Assembly (NCBI GenBank): GCA_030018695.1
Contig: JASEHI010000025.1
Coordinates: 233 to 33,374, forward strand
Direction of reading: 5' to 3'
DNA from: Anaerolineales bacterium
GTDB taxonomy: Bacteria > Chloroflexota > Anaerolineae > Anaerolineales > Villigracilaceae
DNA length: 33,142 bases
The stretch's first letter is position 1; each line of letters opens with the position of its first letter. The notes below the pieces were generated by a model, which worked only from the letters and a program-made list of their open reading frames with translations, was not told the DNA's origin and made no database searches. Of this stretch, positions 30,961-33,142 are shown in pieces. The translations under genes and the position numbers were made by a program.

Positions 30961-33142
30961 TCAGGGAAGCGTGAAGCGCAGTATCCGGCTATTGCCCGCG
31001 TCGCTGACCCAGACGCGCCCCTGGGCGTCAATGGCGATGCCAGTCAACAGGCTGATGTTTTCGGTTGTGAAAGCGGTGGTGTCCCAGGCGCGCACGAATC
31101 CGCCCTGTGCGGTGAATTCGAGTACGCGCCCGCCATCCGGATCGGTGATGAAGACGTGACCCTGTCCGTCAACGGCAATGTAAGGCTTGTTATCCAGCGA
31201 TTGGCCATACCAGGCAGCGAGATCCCATTGCGCCAGCGGGGTGAAAGTCAAATCATCTCCCGCGCGGATGAAGACCTGCACGCGCTGGTTCCAGGTATCG
31301 GCCACATAGAGATTACCGCGCTCATCGAATGCCAGGCCGACCGGTTCGTCGAATTGACCGGGCTGCAAGCCTGGCGAGCCTATTTGCGTCAGATAGTTCC
31401 CGTCCGCGTCGAAGATGACGATGCGCTTGTTACCGGTATCGGAGACATAGACGCGCCCCAGCGCGTCAACGGCGATGCCGCGCGGTCCCCAGAGGCCGAG
31501 CGGGTCATCCTGGCCGTAATAGGCGTGACCCCAAACCCTGGCCAGTTTGCCTTCCGAACTGAATTTCAGGATGCGATGGTTCCAGGTGTCGGCTACGTAA
31601 ACCCAACGGCCATCCGGCGAGACGGCGACGTCCCAAGGCTGGCAGAAGGTGCCGGTTGGGACGTCCGGCGGGGGAGCGCCGGGATAAGGGCAGCCAGGCG
31701 ATGTGCTGCCCCAGGTTTGCAAGAATTTACCCTCTCGATCGAAGCGCTGGATGCGGCCGTTTTGCATATCAGCCACATACAAGCTGCCATCCGCGGCGAT
31801 GGCGATGCCGCGCGGCCCGTTCAACTGACCCTCTGCCGCGCCTGTCGCGCCGAAGGAAAAATCAGCGGCCAGGGCGAGCATACCTTGCTCATAAGGGTCA
31901 GCTTCCACCAGTGTTGCCGGCGCGATGCCGTATTCCCAGATTTGTGCGGCGATATCTTTGCGGATGTACAAACGCATTTGATCGGAGGGCTCCCAGGTGG
32001 TCAGGGTCAGGTGAGTATTACCCGTCGCTTCCGCATAAGCCGAATAATCGCGATTGAGCCAGATCTGCAAGATTCCATCGCGGATCTTCGGATTCGTAAT
32101 TGCGTTCTTGACGCGTTCCCAGGTCAGGCCGAAATAATCCTGGTTGGGCCACCACATGCGCAGATAGTCAAAGCGGTAATAGGCCTGCCCAACGACCGGC
32201 TCGATCTTGTCGAAATTCTTCTGGTCAACGACGATGAACGGCGCATCGCGCAACGCCCGCGTTGGCTGGTCGAATGGACGCAGGTTCGGATAATCGCGCA
32301 GGTACCAGGTGAAAGGCCAGGAAACGCCCGTATCCGGCGCGCTGACATCGTAGGCGATGACCATGTTTGCGCCTCCGGCAGTGCGCCTGGAGATTTCACT
32401 GGCTTGAGCCATGATGTCTTTGACGCCCCGCGCGCCATGCGCATAAACGAGATACTCGGTGGCGTTATCGTAATCAATGTAATTCGCCCGGATAGAAGCC
32501 CGAGTGGTCAGAACTGCCAACAAACCGAAAAATGTCAGCGTGCCCAAGCGCAGGAATTGACTAAATTCCCAGTTTTTCAGCAGGTGGAACAACCCCGCGC
32601 CGCTCCCGATGAACGCCAGAATAGCGAACAGGAAGGAGGAGGTCGCCGCGAGTTGGAGCAAGTCCTTACCCTGGAAGGGCGGGGTGGGGCCGAGTACCGC
32701 GAGCAGCACGCCGGTAAAACTGGCAAGGAAGATACCCGTCAAAATGACCACCAGCAGGCCGCGTTTTTTCGCGACGTCAACCCAATCCGTGCGCTCGACG
32801 AGTTGGCCCAAGCCCCAGGCGCTCAAAAGGATCATCGGCAGGGCGATGTGGAAGGTCAGCCAGGGCATTTTTTCGCCGGCAATGCTGAAAGCGAGCAGGC
32901 TGCTGATCGTCCACCAAGCCAACAGGCTGAAAGTATGCTTGCCTTCCGCCCTCGTTTCCCCGCCATAATCTATTCGTTCATTCGTTTCCTCTTTAGCCGT
33001 TATTCGTTTATTCGTTTCCTCACTATTCGTTATTCGTTTATTCGTCTCCTCATTATTCGTTATTCGTTTATTCGTCTCCTCATTATTCGTTATTCGTTTA
33101 TTCGTTTCCTCACTATTCGTTATTCGTTTATTCGTCTCCTCA
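30961..33142 (-). CDS. Agl23-like (TIGR03663-type) membrane protein with C-terminal NHL repeats, partial
   Basis: The frame is open from the right edge to the stop at 30961, so at least 727 residues are inside the window and the N-terminus is outside. From the edge: about 58 residues of tandem 10-residue repeats and linker, then membrane helices (SLLAWWTISSLLAFSIAGEKMPWLTFHIALPMILLSAW; LLVVILTGIFLASFTGVLLAV; FLFAILAFIGSGAGLF; TLTFFGLLAVLTT). GEKMPWL is characteristic of Agl23/flippase-associated proteins of the glycosyltransferase 39-like class. A soluble domain follows (PFTWYLRDYPNLRPF; VVDQKNFDKI), and then at least five NHL units (GPRGIAIAADGSLYVADMQN; AVSPDGRWVYVADTWNHRIL; GIAVDALGRVYVSDTGNKRI; GLAFDERGNLYVADTWNQRV; GIAIDAQGRVWVSDAGNSRI) forming a beta-propeller. 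Likely an envelope glycosylation or glycolipid protein; function inferred only. Confidence 0.82.
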   Translation of the reverse strand, partial: EETNKRITNSEETNKRITNNEETNKRITNNEETNKRITNSEETNKRITAKEETNERIDYGGETRAEGKHTFSLLAWWTISSLLAFSIAGEKMPWLTFHIALPMILLSAWGLGQLVERTDWVDVAKKRGLLVVILTGIFLASFTGVLLAVLGPTPPFQGKDLLQLAATSSFLFAILAFIGSGAGLFHLLKNWEFSQFLRLGTLTFFGLLAVLTTRASIRANYIDYDNATEYLVYAHGARGVKDIMAQASEISRRTAGGANMVIAYDVSAPDTGVSWPFTWYLRDYPNLRPFDQPTRALRDAPFIVVDQKNFDKIEPVVGQAYYRFDYLRMWWPNQDYFGLTWERVKNAITNPKIRDGILQIWLNRDYSAYAEATGNTHLTLTTWEPSDQMRLYIRKDIAAQIWEYGIAPATLVEADPYEQGMLALAADFSFGATGAAEGQLNGPRGIAIAADGSLYVADMQNGRIQRFDREGKFLQTWGSTSPGCPYPGAPPPDVPTGTFCQPWDVAVSPDGRWVYVADTWNHRILKFSSEGKLARVWGHAYYGQDDPLGLWGPRGIAVDALGRVYVSDTGNKRIVIFDADGNYLTQIGSPGLQPGQFDEPVGLAFDERGNLYVADTWNQRVQVFIRAGDDLTFTPLAQWDLAAWYGQSLDNKPYIAVDGQGHVFITDPDGGRVLEFTAQGGFVRAWDTTAFTTENISLLTGIAIDAQGRVWVSDAGNSRILRFTLP
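32971..33142 (-). repeat. In-frame 30-bp tandem repeat
   Basis: The unit of 30 bases (attcgtttattcgt(c/t)tcctca-type on the + strand) repeats about 5.7 times up to the window edge. In the minus-strand frame of the Agl23-like gene it encodes EETNKRITNN or EETNKRITNS per copy; the innermost copy has diverged to EETNERIDYG. Copies differ at only a few bases, so the array looks young or homogenised. There are no spacers, so it is not a CRISPR. Confidence 0.88.

Noticed and set aside
30961-32922. NHL protein starting at a TTG at 32922
   Set aside because: The frame continues without stop through the 30-bp repeats to the edge, and the TTG lies within a transmembrane helix, so the gene is partial and starts outside.
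32971-33142. CRISPR array at the right edge
   Set aside because: Copies abut each other at a fixed 30-base period with no unique spacers, and the array is in frame with a membrane protein.

Overview
The window reads as chromosomal DNA of a Chloroflexota bacterium, most likely class Anaerolineae. I base this on overall gene style, not on a database match: a MurA with Asp in place of the catalytic Cys, FAD/folate-dependent TrmFO, type II IPP isomerase, an Agl23-like membrane protein joined to NHL repeats, TumE/TumA toxin-antitoxin genes, Thr/Pro-rich C-terminally anchored surface proteins, and many short palindromic or tandem repeats between genes. Base composition is moderately GC-rich, apart from a visibly AT-richer block at about 24.26-26.21 kb. 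Gaps between genes are short and none exceeds 300 bases.

Left part (1-11 kb, mostly + strand): the 5' end of a prepilin peptidase gene, murA, trxA, an OsmC remnant, ftsY, an orphan RelB/DinJ antitoxin with a toxin remnant, prfB (with the classic CUU UGA C programmed +1 frameshift), a secreted and anchored TPR protein, rpmF, fabD, a class I/II aminotransferase and pckA. Middle part (11-23.5 kb, all - strand): a small two-helix membrane protein, hflX and a soluble histidine kinase form one cluster, followed by an M28/glutaminyl-cyclase-like peptidase. Next comes a tight six-gene run in transcription order: response regulator, response regulator, a very large multi-GAF/PAS histidine kinase, a threonine synthase carrying a C-terminal receiver domain, an EamA-family transporter and trmFO.

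Right part (23.6-33.1 kb): tRNA-Gly(CCC) with a consensus promoter; an isoprenoid region in which a polyprenyl synthetase gene is split by about 2 kb of foreign-looking DNA; a TumA/TumE pair; idi (type II); acpP on the + strand; sucC-sucD; and a membrane protein with C-terminal NHL repeats that runs off the right edge and carries an in-frame 30-bp tandem repeat.

The strongest candidate for something undescribed is the 16.2-23.5 kb operon. A complete CheY-like receiver domain is fused to a PLP-dependent threonine synthase directly downstream of a soluble sensor kinase and two stand-alone receivers, and upstream of a drug/metabolite exporter of the superfamily that includes the threonine exporter RhtA. 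This suggests direct phosphorelay control of an amino-acid biosynthetic enzyme. The second is the isoprenoid mosaic at 23.8-26.6 kb: an intact polyprenyl synthetase sits inside a broken one, flanked by what looks like the tail of a second IPP isomerase and the front of a DUF4062 gene.
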